Shown piece after piece: positions 25,387 to 32,638 of a DNA stretch of 40,035 nt. The position numbers and the translations under genes are program-made. Every line of letters begins with the position of its first letter. Within the stretch, counting starts at the first letter, position 1. The DNA lies in the NCBI RefSeq assembly GCF_001571225.1, contig NZ_BCTJ01000034.1:1-40035 (forward strand), read 5' to 3'. The DNA comes from Hydrogenophaga palleronii NBRC 102513 (GTDB lineage Bacteria; Pseudomonadota; Gammaproteobacteria; Burkholderiales; Burkholderiaceae_C). The notes under the pieces are model-generated. The model saw only the letters and a list, made by a program, of their open reading frames with translations, was not told the origin of the DNA and ran no database searches.

Positions 25387-25992
25387 TTAGCGGGCGGGGC
25401 GCAAGGCGGACTTGGGGCGGAAGGCCTTGCAGACGGCGTCGTGCGTTTCAAGATACGGGCCGCCGATCAGGTCGATGCAATACGGCACGGCAGCAAAGAT
25501 GCCGTTGATGCGCTGCGTGCCGTCGGCGTTCTTCAGGCCTTCGAGCGTCTCGGCAATCGCCTTCGGCTGGCCGGGCAGGTTGATGATCAGGCTCTGGTCG
25601 CGCACCACGGCCACCTGGCGCGACAGGATGGCGGTGGGCACGAAGGCGAGGCTGATCTGGCGCATCTGTTCGCCAAAGCCGGGCATCTCCTTGTGCGCCA
25701 CGGCCAGCGTGGCCTCGGGTGTCACGTCGCGCAGCGCCGGGCCGGTGCCACCGGTGGTCAGCACCAGCGAGCAGCCAGCATCCACCAGCTCGATCAGCGT
25801 GGCGCTGATGCGCGCCTGTTCGTCGGGAATCAGGCGCGGCTCGAAGGTGATCGGGTTCTGCAGTGCGCGGCCCAGCCACTCCTGCAATGCCGGCAGGCCC
25901 TTGTCTTCGTAGACGCCGGTGCTGGCGCGGTCGCTGATCGACACGATGCCGATGCGCACCGGATCGGGGCCGGTGGTGTGTGTCTCGTTCAT
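25387..25992 (-). CDS. mog: Molybdopterin adenylyltransferase (Mog/MogA)
   Basis: 201 residues. Mog adenylates molybdopterin with ATP before molybdenum insertion. Family motifs: GIVSISDRASTGVYEDKGLPAL, LIPDEQARISATL, TTGGTGPALRDVTPEATLAVAHKEMPGFGEQMRQISL, PTAILSRQVAVVRDQSLIINLPGQPKAI, and the C-terminal FRPKSALR. The long GFGEQMRQISLAFVPTAILSRQ stretch and total length identify MogA rather than the shorter MoaB. Its start overlaps the darP stop by 4 bp (ATGA). It implies that molybdenum enzymes are made by this organism. Confidence 0.95.
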   Translation of the reverse strand: MNETHTTGPDPVRIGIVSISDRASTGVYEDKGLPALQEWLGRALQNPITFEPRLIPDEQARISATLIELVDAGCSLVLTTGGTGPALRDVTPEATLAVAHKEMPGFGEQMRQISLAFVPTAILSRQVAVVRDQSLIINLPGQPKAIAETLEGLKNADGTQRINGIFAAVPYCIDLIGGPYLETHDAVCKAFRPKSALRPAR

Positions 25993-26642
25993 GCTTGTGC
26001 GGGTGCCTCCGTGTCGTCATCGCCATCCTCGTCCTGGTGGAGGGCGGTCTTGACGAGCTGAAAAATCTCGCGGTAAGCCTTGCCGTGGCGTACCGCTTCA
26101 CCCGGGCGTTCTTCGGCCTGGGTGGCTTGCGCATCCTTGCGCGCCTGGCGGATCAGCGCGCGCAGGTGCTGCACATCGCTACCGGCGTCGAACTGCATCC
26201 ATTGCGTGAGTGCGTCGTCGTCGGCAATCAGGCGGTCGCGCCATTGCTCGGCCTGGTGCAGCGAGAGCGTGCTCTTTGCCGAGCCCTTGGCCTGTTCGTC
26301 CAGCGCAGTTTCCACGGCGGCCAGCGTGTCTTCGTCCACGCCGCGCATGAGCTTGCCGATGTACTGCATCTGGCGGCGCTTGCCCTCGAAGTTGGTGATG
26401 CGCTTGGCCTCGGCCACGGCGTCGAGCAGTTTCTCGGACAGGTCCAGGCGCTGCAGCAGGTCGGCGCGCAGCGTCAGCAGGCTCTCGCCCAGTTGCTGCA
26501 GGCGGTCGCTGTACTTCTTCAGGTCGGTTTTGCTCATCTCGGCGGAGCCCTTGAGCTCGCGCTTGAGTTCCTGGTCCAGCTCGCTGCCCAGGGCGACGAA
26601 CTGGCCGCGGACGAAATAGCCTTTGGTGGGTTTGCGGGACAT
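25989..26642 (-). CDS. darP: Ribosome biogenesis factor DarP (YjgA, DUF615)
   Basis: 217 residues beginning MSRKPTKGYFVRGQFVALG. The DUF615 family signature includes EMSKTDLKKYSDRLQQLGESLLTLRADLLQRL and AKRITNFEGKRRQMQYIGKLMRG, which contacts ribosomal RNA in the known structures. DarP takes part in late assembly of the 50S subunit. The C-terminal tail is very acidic (HQDEDGDDDTEAP). It is divergent from pmbA with 71 bp between start codons, as in E. coli (yjgA-pmbA), and is translationally coupled to mog downstream. Confidence 0.95.
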   Translation of the reverse strand: MSRKPTKGYFVRGQFVALGSELDQELKRELKGSAEMSKTDLKKYSDRLQQLGESLLTLRADLLQRLDLSEKLLDAVAEAKRITNFEGKRRQMQYIGKLMRGVDEDTLAAVETALDEQAKGSAKSTLSLHQAEQWRDRLIADDDALTQWMQFDAGSDVQHLRALIRQARKDAQATQAEERPGEAVRHGKAYREIFQLVKTALHQDEDGDDDTEAPAQA

Positions 26643-26713
26643 GTGTTGGTTTGAATGGGCTTCTGCGCGTGCGGCAGCGGCCGGTAGGGGCGGCAAGTAT
26701 CATAGCCGTCGAC

Positions 26714-28129
26714 ATGAAAAACCCCTCCCAAGCCCCTGTGGCCGACACCCGTTCCCCCCTCGCGGGTTTCCAGTACGCCCGCGGGCAATTCGAAGAATTG
26801 GTCGACCTGGCGTTGTCGCATGCCAAAAAGCTCGGCGCCGCCGACGCGGGCGCCGAAGTCTCCGAGGGCGCCGGCTTGAGCGTCTCGGTGCGCAAGGGCG
26901 AGCTCGAGAACGTGGAGCGCAACCGCGACAAATCGCTTGGCGTCACGGTCTACCTGGGCCAGAAACGCGGCAATGCGTCGACCTCCGACTTCTCCGCCGC
27001 CGCCGTGCGCCAGACGGTGCAGGCGGCCTACGACATCGCACGCTTCACCGCAGAAGACCCGGTGGCCGGCCTGCCCGACGCGCAGGACGTGGCCGACAGC
27101 TATGCCGACCTGGACCTGTTCCATCCCTGGGCCATCGACTCGGAAGAGGCCGCGCGCATCGCCCTGGCCTGCGAGGCCGCGGGCTTCGCCACCAGCAAGA
27201 AGATCAGCAACAGCGAAGGTGCCGGTGTCTCGGCCCAGCAGTCGCACTTCTTCACCGCCCACATGCGCGGTGGCGAACGTGGCAAGCCCGGCATCTTCAG
27301 CGGCGGTTACGCCAGCTCGCGCCATAGCCTGTCGGTGGCGCTGATCGCCGGCAAGGGTGCCCACATGGAGCGCGACTACTGGTACAGCTCGATGCGCTCA
27401 CCCGCCGAACTCGCCACGCCCGACGCGGTGGGCCGCTACGCCGCCGAGCGCACGCTGGCGCGCCTGAACGGCCGCAAGATCGCCACCACCGAATGCCCGG
27501 TGCTGTTCGAGTCGCCGCTGGCCGCCGGCCTGCTGGGTGCCTACGTGCAGGCCACCAGCGGCGGCGCGCTGTACCGCAACACCACTTTCCTGCACGACAG
27601 CCTGGGCAAACGCGTGATGGCCAAACACCTGGACATCCTGGAAGACCCGCACGTGCGCAACGGCAAGGGCAGTGCACCGTTCGACGACGAAGGCGTGCGC
27701 ACCGCCAAGCGCAAGGTGCTGTCGGCCGGCCGCGTGCAGGGTTATTTCCTGTCCACCTACTCGGCGCGAAAGCTCGGCATGCGCACCACCGGCAACGCCG
27801 GCGGCTCGCACAATCTCACGCTCACCAGCCGGCTCACGCAGCCCGGTGACGACCTGCGCGCCATGCTCAAGAAGCTCGGGCGCGGCCTGTTCGTGACCGA
27901 GCTCATGGGCCAGGGCGTGAACTACGTGACCGGTGACTACTCGCGCGGCGCGTCTGGCTACTGGGTGGAAAACGGCGAGATCGCCTACCCGGTGCACGAG
28001 ATCACCATCGCCGGCAACCTGAAAGACATGCTGCTGGGCATCGAAGCCGTGGGCGCCGACGCCTACAACTACGGTGCCAAGACCACCGGCTCGATCCTGA
28101 TCAACCGGATGAAGGTCGCGGGGAGCTGA
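26714..28129 (+). CDS. pmbA: Metalloprotease-related PmbA/TldE family protein
   Basis: 471 residues. PmbA (TldE) forms a heterodimer with TldD, which carries the HExxxH zinc site; together they degrade unfolded peptides and process microcin B17 and CcdA. This subunit lacks HExxxH, as expected. Matching landmarks include the N-terminal SVRKGELENVERNRDKSLGVTVYLGQ, TGNAGGSHNLTLT and the C-terminal SGYWVENGEIAYPVHEITIAGNLKDMLLGIEAVG. The chosen ATG at 26714 lies only 10 nt downstream of TATCAT (26698-26703), so the leader is very short. The partner tldD is not in this window. It is convergent with the 7TM kinase gene. Confidence 0.95.
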   Translation: MKNPSQAPVADTRSPLAGFQYARGQFEELVDLALSHAKKLGAADAGAEVSEGAGLSVSVRKGELENVERNRDKSLGVTVYLGQKRGNASTSDFSAAAVRQTVQAAYDIARFTAEDPVAGLPDAQDVADSYADLDLFHPWAIDSEEAARIALACEAAGFATSKKISNSEGAGVSAQQSHFFTAHMRGGERGKPGIFSGGYASSRHSLSVALIAGKGAHMERDYWYSSMRSPAELATPDAVGRYAAERTLARLNGRKIATTECPVLFESPLAAGLLGAYVQATSGGALYRNTTFLHDSLGKRVMAKHLDILEDPHVRNGKGSAPFDDEGVRTAKRKVLSAGRVQGYFLSTYSARKLGMRTTGNAGGSHNLTLTSRLTQPGDDLRAMLKKLGRGLFVTELMGQGVNYVTGDYSRGASGYWVENGEIAYPVHEITIAGNLKDMLLGIEAVGADAYNYGAKTTGSILINRMKVAGS

Positions 28130-28142
28130 CCCCGCCAGCAGG

Positions 28143-30056
28143 TCAGGCCTGGGCGCGCTGCAGGCCAAGCCCGCTGCGTTGCTGGAATTCCGATTCCGTC
28201 CAGGCGGGCAGCCACATCTTGAAGGTGGTGGTGCCCAAGGCGGACTGCACGGAAATCCGCCCGCCGTGCGCTGTCACGATCTGCTGGACCAGAAACAGAC
28301 CCAGACCGGCTCCGGGCTGGTCGAGCGTGGTGCGGCCGCGAAAGTACTTCTGGAACAGCAGCGGCACCTCGTCGGCGGGAATGGTGTCGCCGGCGTTGGT
28401 CACGCGAAGGCTCAGGCCGCGGTGCCGCAGGCTGCGTGCCGTCAGCTCGATGGAGGTGGCCGCGGGGGCATGGCGGTTGGCATTGGCGAGCAGGTTGCGC
28501 AGTGCGACCTTCAGCATTTCGGGGTCGCAAGTGAACGCGGCAGGCAGCTCGCCGGCCTGCAGGTGCACCCGGTCTTCCGGCCATTCCGCCACCATCTCCT
28601 CCAGCAGTGCACGCAGGTCGCACCGGCGGATCTGCATCGACTGCACCGAATGGTCCATGCGTTCGACGATGAGGTAGTTGTCCATCAGGTCCGCCATGCG
28701 CCTCGCCGCGGCCTGGATGTTGGTGCAACGCTTGAGCGATTTTTCAACCGGCGCGTCCAGGTGCGCCGCAAGCTGCTGGACCGAGGTGTTGATGATGGCC
28801 AGGGGCGTGCGGAACTCGTGTGACACGAGCGCGACGAAATCGCGCTGCTCCTGCCGGGCCGCCTGTTCGACCTGCAGTGCTGTCCGCAGCGCGTTGTAGC
28901 GGAAGACGATGAACACGCACATCACGATCATGTGCAACACGGAGCCCACCTGGACGCTGTTGTCGGTCAGCAGGCCCGGCTGCAGCCAGCCCAGGTTGCG
29001 CAGATAACGGATCAGGATGCCGATGAAGAACACGCCAAAGGCGACGAGCAGGAAGCGCGCGGCCATCTCGCCGCGCCGCAGCAGTACCAGGGACGACCAG
29101 GACATCATCAGCATCCACACGATGGACACCACCTGAACGGTGCCGGTGCCGAGGGCAATCGCACCGCCCAGCACCAGCAGGCTGGCGACGGCGGCGACGC
29201 TCGATGCGCCGTACAGGGCGAAGCGGTAGAGGCGCGGCATGAAGCGATTGAGCTCCAGCGCGACCAAGGTGAACTTGGTCCCGGCGTACAGGGAGGCGCA
29301 GATCGCCAGGCTCAACAGCGGCACGGCCAGGGCGCCGCTCCAGTTCATGGCGTTCTGCAGGTAACCCATGGTCATGGCCATGCCAAAGCAGTTCAGGCCG
29401 GCGTACAGCACATACCAGCCGCTGAGCGCTTCCCGCGTCCATTTCCAGAACAGGAACTGGATGAGGATCACCAGTCCGTAGAGGCCGAAATAGACGCCCC
29501 ACAGCAAGGACTCGTTGCTGGCCCGGGCGTAGAAGCGCTCGGCTTCCCACAAGCGCAGCGACGTGGACAGGGAGTTGCGTGTGGCCAGGCGCAGCAGGAG
29601 CTCATGTTGGCCGGGTGGCAGATCCAGGCGGAACACCGGGCTGCGCGTGTCCAGTGGCCAGTCGCTGTGTCGCAGCTTGCGGCCGGCCTGCTGCGCCTGC
29701 CAGGCCCCGGTGGCATCACGCAGGTGAAGGCGCACGTCCTCCAGCAGCGTGTTGTCCACTTCCAACCGCCACGACGCGCCGTTCTCGGGTTGCAGCACTT
29801 GCAGGCGCAGCCAGATGGCGTCGCGGGTGAAGCCCAGGTTGGGCGAACCGGGCAGGTGCTGCCAGCCTGCCGCGGCATCGGCTTCCTCTGGTTGCCAGCG
29901 CTCATCGTGTTCGCGCAGCCAGGCCATCTGGCCTGCGAGGGAGAGCACGCCGGCACGGGCGTCGAGGACCAGCGGGGCGCTCGGCGGTGGCGCCGACCGG
30001 GCCTGAATCGCACCACACCAAACCAGGAAGCTGACGAGCACCAGTTGCCACCGCAT
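28143..30056 (-). CDS. 7TM-DISM sensor histidine kinase
   Basis: 637 residues. A cleavable signal (1-20) is followed by a periplasmic 7TMR-DISMED2-type beta-sandwich (25-175: W-x-H-L-P-G, WLRLQV, LEVDNTLLEDVRLHL), seven predicted membrane helices (185-395) and a coiled coil. HisKA has His413 (LVSHEFRTPLAI) and HATPase has N-box NLLANANRHAP (521-531) and GAGLGLFLV (582-590). DISM receptors are thought to sense carbohydrate or other periplasmic ligands. It is divergently arranged with the OmpR-type regulator at 30146 (89 bp between start codons), forming a cognate pair. The shared intergenic box at 30081-30103 suggests autoregulation. Confidence 0.92.
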   Translation of the reverse strand: MRWQLVLVSFLVWCGAIQARSAPPPSAPLVLDARAGVLSLAGQMAWLREHDERWQPEEADAAAGWQHLPGSPNLGFTRDAIWLRLQVLQPENGASWRLEVDNTLLEDVRLHLRDATGAWQAQQAGRKLRHSDWPLDTRSPVFRLDLPPGQHELLLRLATRNSLSTSLRLWEAERFYARASNESLLWGVYFGLYGLVILIQFLFWKWTREALSGWYVLYAGLNCFGMAMTMGYLQNAMNWSGALAVPLLSLAICASLYAGTKFTLVALELNRFMPRLYRFALYGASSVAAVASLLVLGGAIALGTGTVQVVSIVWMLMMSWSSLVLLRRGEMAARFLLVAFGVFFIGILIRYLRNLGWLQPGLLTDNSVQVGSVLHMIVMCVFIVFRYNALRTALQVEQAARQEQRDFVALVSHEFRTPLAIINTSVQQLAAHLDAPVEKSLKRCTNIQAAARRMADLMDNYLIVERMDHSVQSMQIRRCDLRALLEEMVAEWPEDRVHLQAGELPAAFTCDPEMLKVALRNLLANANRHAPAATSIELTARSLRHRGLSLRVTNAGDTIPADEVPLLFQKYFRGRTTLDQPGAGLGLFLVQQIVTAHGGRISVQSALGTTTFKMWLPAWTESEFQQRSGLGLQRAQA

Positions 30057-30080
30057 GCCGCGAACATAGCACGCGGTTCT

Positions 30081-30103
30081 GCGCTCAGATTTGCTCAGAT
30101 TCG
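30081..30103. promoter_or_regulatory. GCTCAG direct-repeat box in the kinase/regulator promoter
   Basis: Two GCTCAG half-sites begin at 30083 and 30093, a 10-bp period typical of OmpR-family dimers. The same box recurs upstream of tpsB at 30896-30918 (18 of 23 positions identical). A -10-like TATCCT lies at 30127 with no good -35, as expected for an activator-dependent promoter. Confidence 0.65.
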
Positions 30104-30145
30104 TGTGTGCGGGAAACCCTCATCGGTATCCTAGACTTGGACGCC

Positions 30146-30823
30146 ATGGCCAAGTTGATCCTTCTTGAAGACGAACCGGTTTTGCGTGAGGAGTTGACCG
30201 AATTCTTCTGCGAGGCGGGACACGACGTCAGCGCCGTCGGCACCATCCAGGATTTTCTGCGCGTCTTCGTGCCCGGCCTGCACGCCATTGCCGTCATCGA
30301 CCTCGGTCTGCCGGATGGCGACGGCATGGATCTGATCGCGTCCTTGCGTGCCGATGGCCATCGGCTGGGCGCCATCGTGCTGACCGCGCGCGACGCGACG
30401 GCCTACAAGATCGCGGGCCTGGCGGGCGGCGCAGACCACTACCTGCCCAAGACCGTTTCGCTGGAGGAGCTGGCCGCCACGGTGAGTGCGCTGGCCCGCC
30501 GCCTGGGCATTCAGGAGCTGCCGCGCTGGTTGCTGCAAGGCTCGCCGCGCCAGCTCGTGCCGCCGGGTTTTGCGCCCATCGCCTTGTCCGGACAGGACCA
30601 CACGGTGCTGCATGCCCTGGCCACCGGCGGCGCCTGTGTCACCCGCGAAGCCATCGTCAACGCTTTGGGTGAGAACTGGTTCGACTACGACCAGCGGCGC
30701 CTGGACACGCAGATGCGCAGGTTGCGCCGCAAGGTCGAGGAGGCCTGCGGGCTGAGCCTGCCCATCAGCACACTGCGCGGGGTCGGCTTTCGTTTTCACG
30801 CCCCTATCGACGTGCAGCCCTGA
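30146..30823 (+). CDS. OmpR-family response regulator
   Basis: 225 residues from the ATG at 30146. The receiver domain (1-115) has the acidic pair EDE at 8-10, phosphoacceptor Asp52 (VIDLGLPDGDG) and Lys102 (HYLPKTVS). The winged-helix domain (130-220) contains LSGQDHTVLHALATGGACVTREAIVNAL, RLDTQMRRLRRKVEE and TLRGVGFRF, the recognition helix and wing of the OmpR/PhoB family. The frame opens 39 bp upstream, but that segment contains the TATCCT promoter element, so the later ATG is preferred; the leader would then be about 7 nt. It sits between its divergent kinase and the tpsB-tpsA pair, and its probable binding box occurs in front of both. Confidence 0.92.
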   Translation: MAKLILLEDEPVLREELTEFFCEAGHDVSAVGTIQDFLRVFVPGLHAIAVIDLGLPDGDGMDLIASLRADGHRLGAIVLTARDATAYKIAGLAGGADHYLPKTVSLEELAATVSALARRLGIQELPRWLLQGSPRQLVPPGFAPIALSGQDHTVLHALATGGACVTREAIVNALGENWFDYDQRRLDTQMRRLRRKVEEACGLSLPISTLRGVGFRFHAPIDVQP

Positions 30824-30871
30824 TTCTTGAGCCCTGAATCCTGATCCGCGACTTTCTGCACGCGGCGGTTT

Positions 30872-30886
30872 TGTTGCCATGCAACA
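30872..30886. promoter_or_regulatory. 15-bp palindrome upstream of tpsB
   Basis: TGTTGC-cat-GCAACA, 6-bp perfect arms around 3 nt, lies 10 bp before the GCTCAG box. It could be a second regulator's site. No known consensus is claimed. Confidence 0.35.
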
Positions 30887-30895
30887 GAGGGTGCG

Positions 30896-30918
30896 GCGCT
30901 CAGTCTTGCTCAGACAAG
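30896..30918 (+). promoter_or_regulatory. GCTCAG direct-repeat box upstream of tpsB
   Basis: Half-sites GCTCAG begin at 30898 and 30908, again exactly 10 bp apart, each in the context of the box at 30081. A TACCTT -10 candidate lies at 30936-30941, so the box sits at or just above the -35 position, where OmpR-type activators bind. Confidence 0.65.
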
Positions 30919-30951
30919 CGCCAGGTGAACTTTGCTACCTTGGGTCGGCAA

Positions 30952-32616
30952 ATGACACCCACTTTCACCTCTCTCGTTCGCGCCCTGCTGCCGTTGGGGC
31001 TTGTTTTTTCCACTCTGTCGCATGCCCAGCTGTTGCCGGACGCAGGCGCCCTGCGCCAGCAGATCGAGCGCGACCCGTTTCCCGCGCTGCCGCCGCAAGG
31101 CCAGGCCTTGCCGCCGACCGAAGCGCCACCGGTTTCCGAGCCCGACGGCGCCACGCTCACCGTGCAGTCGTTCCAGTTCGCCGGCAACACCCTGCTGTCG
31201 CGTGAAGCGCTGCTGCCGGTGGTGCAGCCCTACCTGGGCAGGCCGATCGGTTTTTCCGAGCTGCGCCAGGCCGCACAGGCGGTGGCCGAGGCCTATCGCC
31301 AGGCCGGGCGGGTCGCCCGCGTCGTGCTGCCCCGGCAGGATGTGACCGACGGGGTGGTCACCCTGCAGGTGATCGAGGCGGTCTACGCCGGTGCGCGTGT
31401 CGAAGGCCTGCCACCAACCCGCATCGCCATGGCGCAACTGCAGCTGCGTTTCGACCGCCAGCTCTCCGTTGGCCAGGCCCTGGACACCGCTGCGCTGGAC
31501 AGGGCGCTGCTGCTGGCCGACGACCTGCCCGGCGTGTCGGTCACGGGCGCGCTGGCGGCCGGCCAGCGCGAGGGTGAGACCGAACTCGTGCTCAAGCTGC
31601 ACGACGAGCCGCTGTTCAGCGGCGAGGTGGTGGCGGACAACGCCGGTGGCCGGGGCATCGGCCAGGAGCGTGTGCTGTTGACCGCCACGCTGGCCAGCCC
31701 CCTGGGACTCGGGGACCGCCTGCGGGCCGATCTGATGCATTCGCGTGGCAGCGACTACCACCGCATCGCCTGGGATGTGCCGCTCGGCACGGACGGCTGG
31801 CGTGTCGGCCTGCATGTCTCGCGACTGGACTACCGGATCGTGGCGCCCGAGTTCACCGCGCTGAACGTCCATGGCCGGTCGGACGGGGTGGGCATCGAGG
31901 CCACCTATCCCTTGCGGCGCTCGCGCCTGAGCAATCTTTACCTGGCCCTGGGCTACGACGACAAACGCTTCCGCAACCACGCCAACGGGGCATTGCAGTC
32001 GGACTACGCGGCAGACAGCTGGAGCGCCGCGCTCAATGGCAATGCGTTTGACACCTGGGGCGGTGGTGGCGCCAACCGTTACCAACTGGCCTGGAGTCAG
32101 GGCCGCATCACGCCGCGCGTGGGCGCGGCCGTCCAGCAGCCGGCACACACCGGCAGCTTCGGCAAGCTGCGCTATGGCGTGGCCCGCCAGCAGACGGTGT
32201 CCCGGGAGCTGTTCCTCAATGCCTCCTTCACCGGCCAGTACGCCGGGCGAGACCTTGATTCCTCGGAGCGCTTCTACCTGGGCGGCCCCGGCGCCGTGCG
32301 GGCCTATCCGGTCAATGAGGCCGGCGGCAGCCGCGGCGACCTGGTGCAACTGGAACTGCACAGGCGCCTGTCCGCCGACTGGCGGATGAGCGCCTTCTAC
32401 GACTGGGGACGCGTCACGCCCGATGCGGCTTCGCCATCCGTGGCCCTGGCCGGTTACGGCCTCTCGCTGGCCTGGAGCGCTCCCCTGGGCCTGGACATGC
32501 GCTTCACCTGGGCGCGCCGCCATGGCAAACACCCCCACCCGAACGCCTCCGGGCAGGACCAGGACGGCAGCCTCCAGCGCAACCGCTGGTGGCTGACCGC
32601 CGCGCTGCCGTTCTGA
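30952..32616 (+). CDS. TpsB outer-membrane transporter (ShlB/FhaC/HecB family)
   Basis: 554 residues. A signal peptide (MTPTFTSLVRALLPLGLVFS then THLSHA-like Ala-X-Ala region, cleaved near 24) is followed by a Pro-rich linker with an N-terminal helix (ALRQQIERDPFPALPP) and two POTRA domains (about 60-210). The 16-strand barrel contains the lid-loop motif GGPGAVRAYP (about 447-456), equivalent to the VRGY/F tetrad of FhaC. It secretes its TpsA partner across the outer membrane. The frame is open to 30871, but the start at 30952 gives a proper signal peptide and lies just after the promoter. The tpsA gene follows after 22 bp. Confidence 0.94.
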   Translation: MTPTFTSLVRALLPLGLVFSTLSHAQLLPDAGALRQQIERDPFPALPPQGQALPPTEAPPVSEPDGATLTVQSFQFAGNTLLSREALLPVVQPYLGRPIGFSELRQAAQAVAEAYRQAGRVARVVLPRQDVTDGVVTLQVIEAVYAGARVEGLPPTRIAMAQLQLRFDRQLSVGQALDTAALDRALLLADDLPGVSVTGALAAGQREGETELVLKLHDEPLFSGEVVADNAGGRGIGQERVLLTATLASPLGLGDRLRADLMHSRGSDYHRIAWDVPLGTDGWRVGLHVSRLDYRIVAPEFTALNVHGRSDGVGIEATYPLRRSRLSNLYLALGYDDKRFRNHANGALQSDYAADSWSAALNGNAFDTWGGGGANRYQLAWSQGRITPRVGAAVQQPAHTGSFGKLRYGVARQQTVSRELFLNASFTGQYAGRDLDSSERFYLGGPGAVRAYPVNEAGGSRGDLVQLELHRRLSADWRMSAFYDWGRVTPDAASPSVALAGYGLSLAWSAPLGLDMRFTWARRHGKHPHPNASGQDQDGSLQRNRWWLTAALPF

Positions 32617-32638
32617 GCCCTTTTGCACTGAAATCACC

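Noticed and set aside
30107..30145. An N-terminal extension of the OmpR-type regulator (start at 30107)
   Set aside because: The extension would cover the TATCCT promoter element, and receiver domains normally begin a few residues before the first strand, as they do from 30146.
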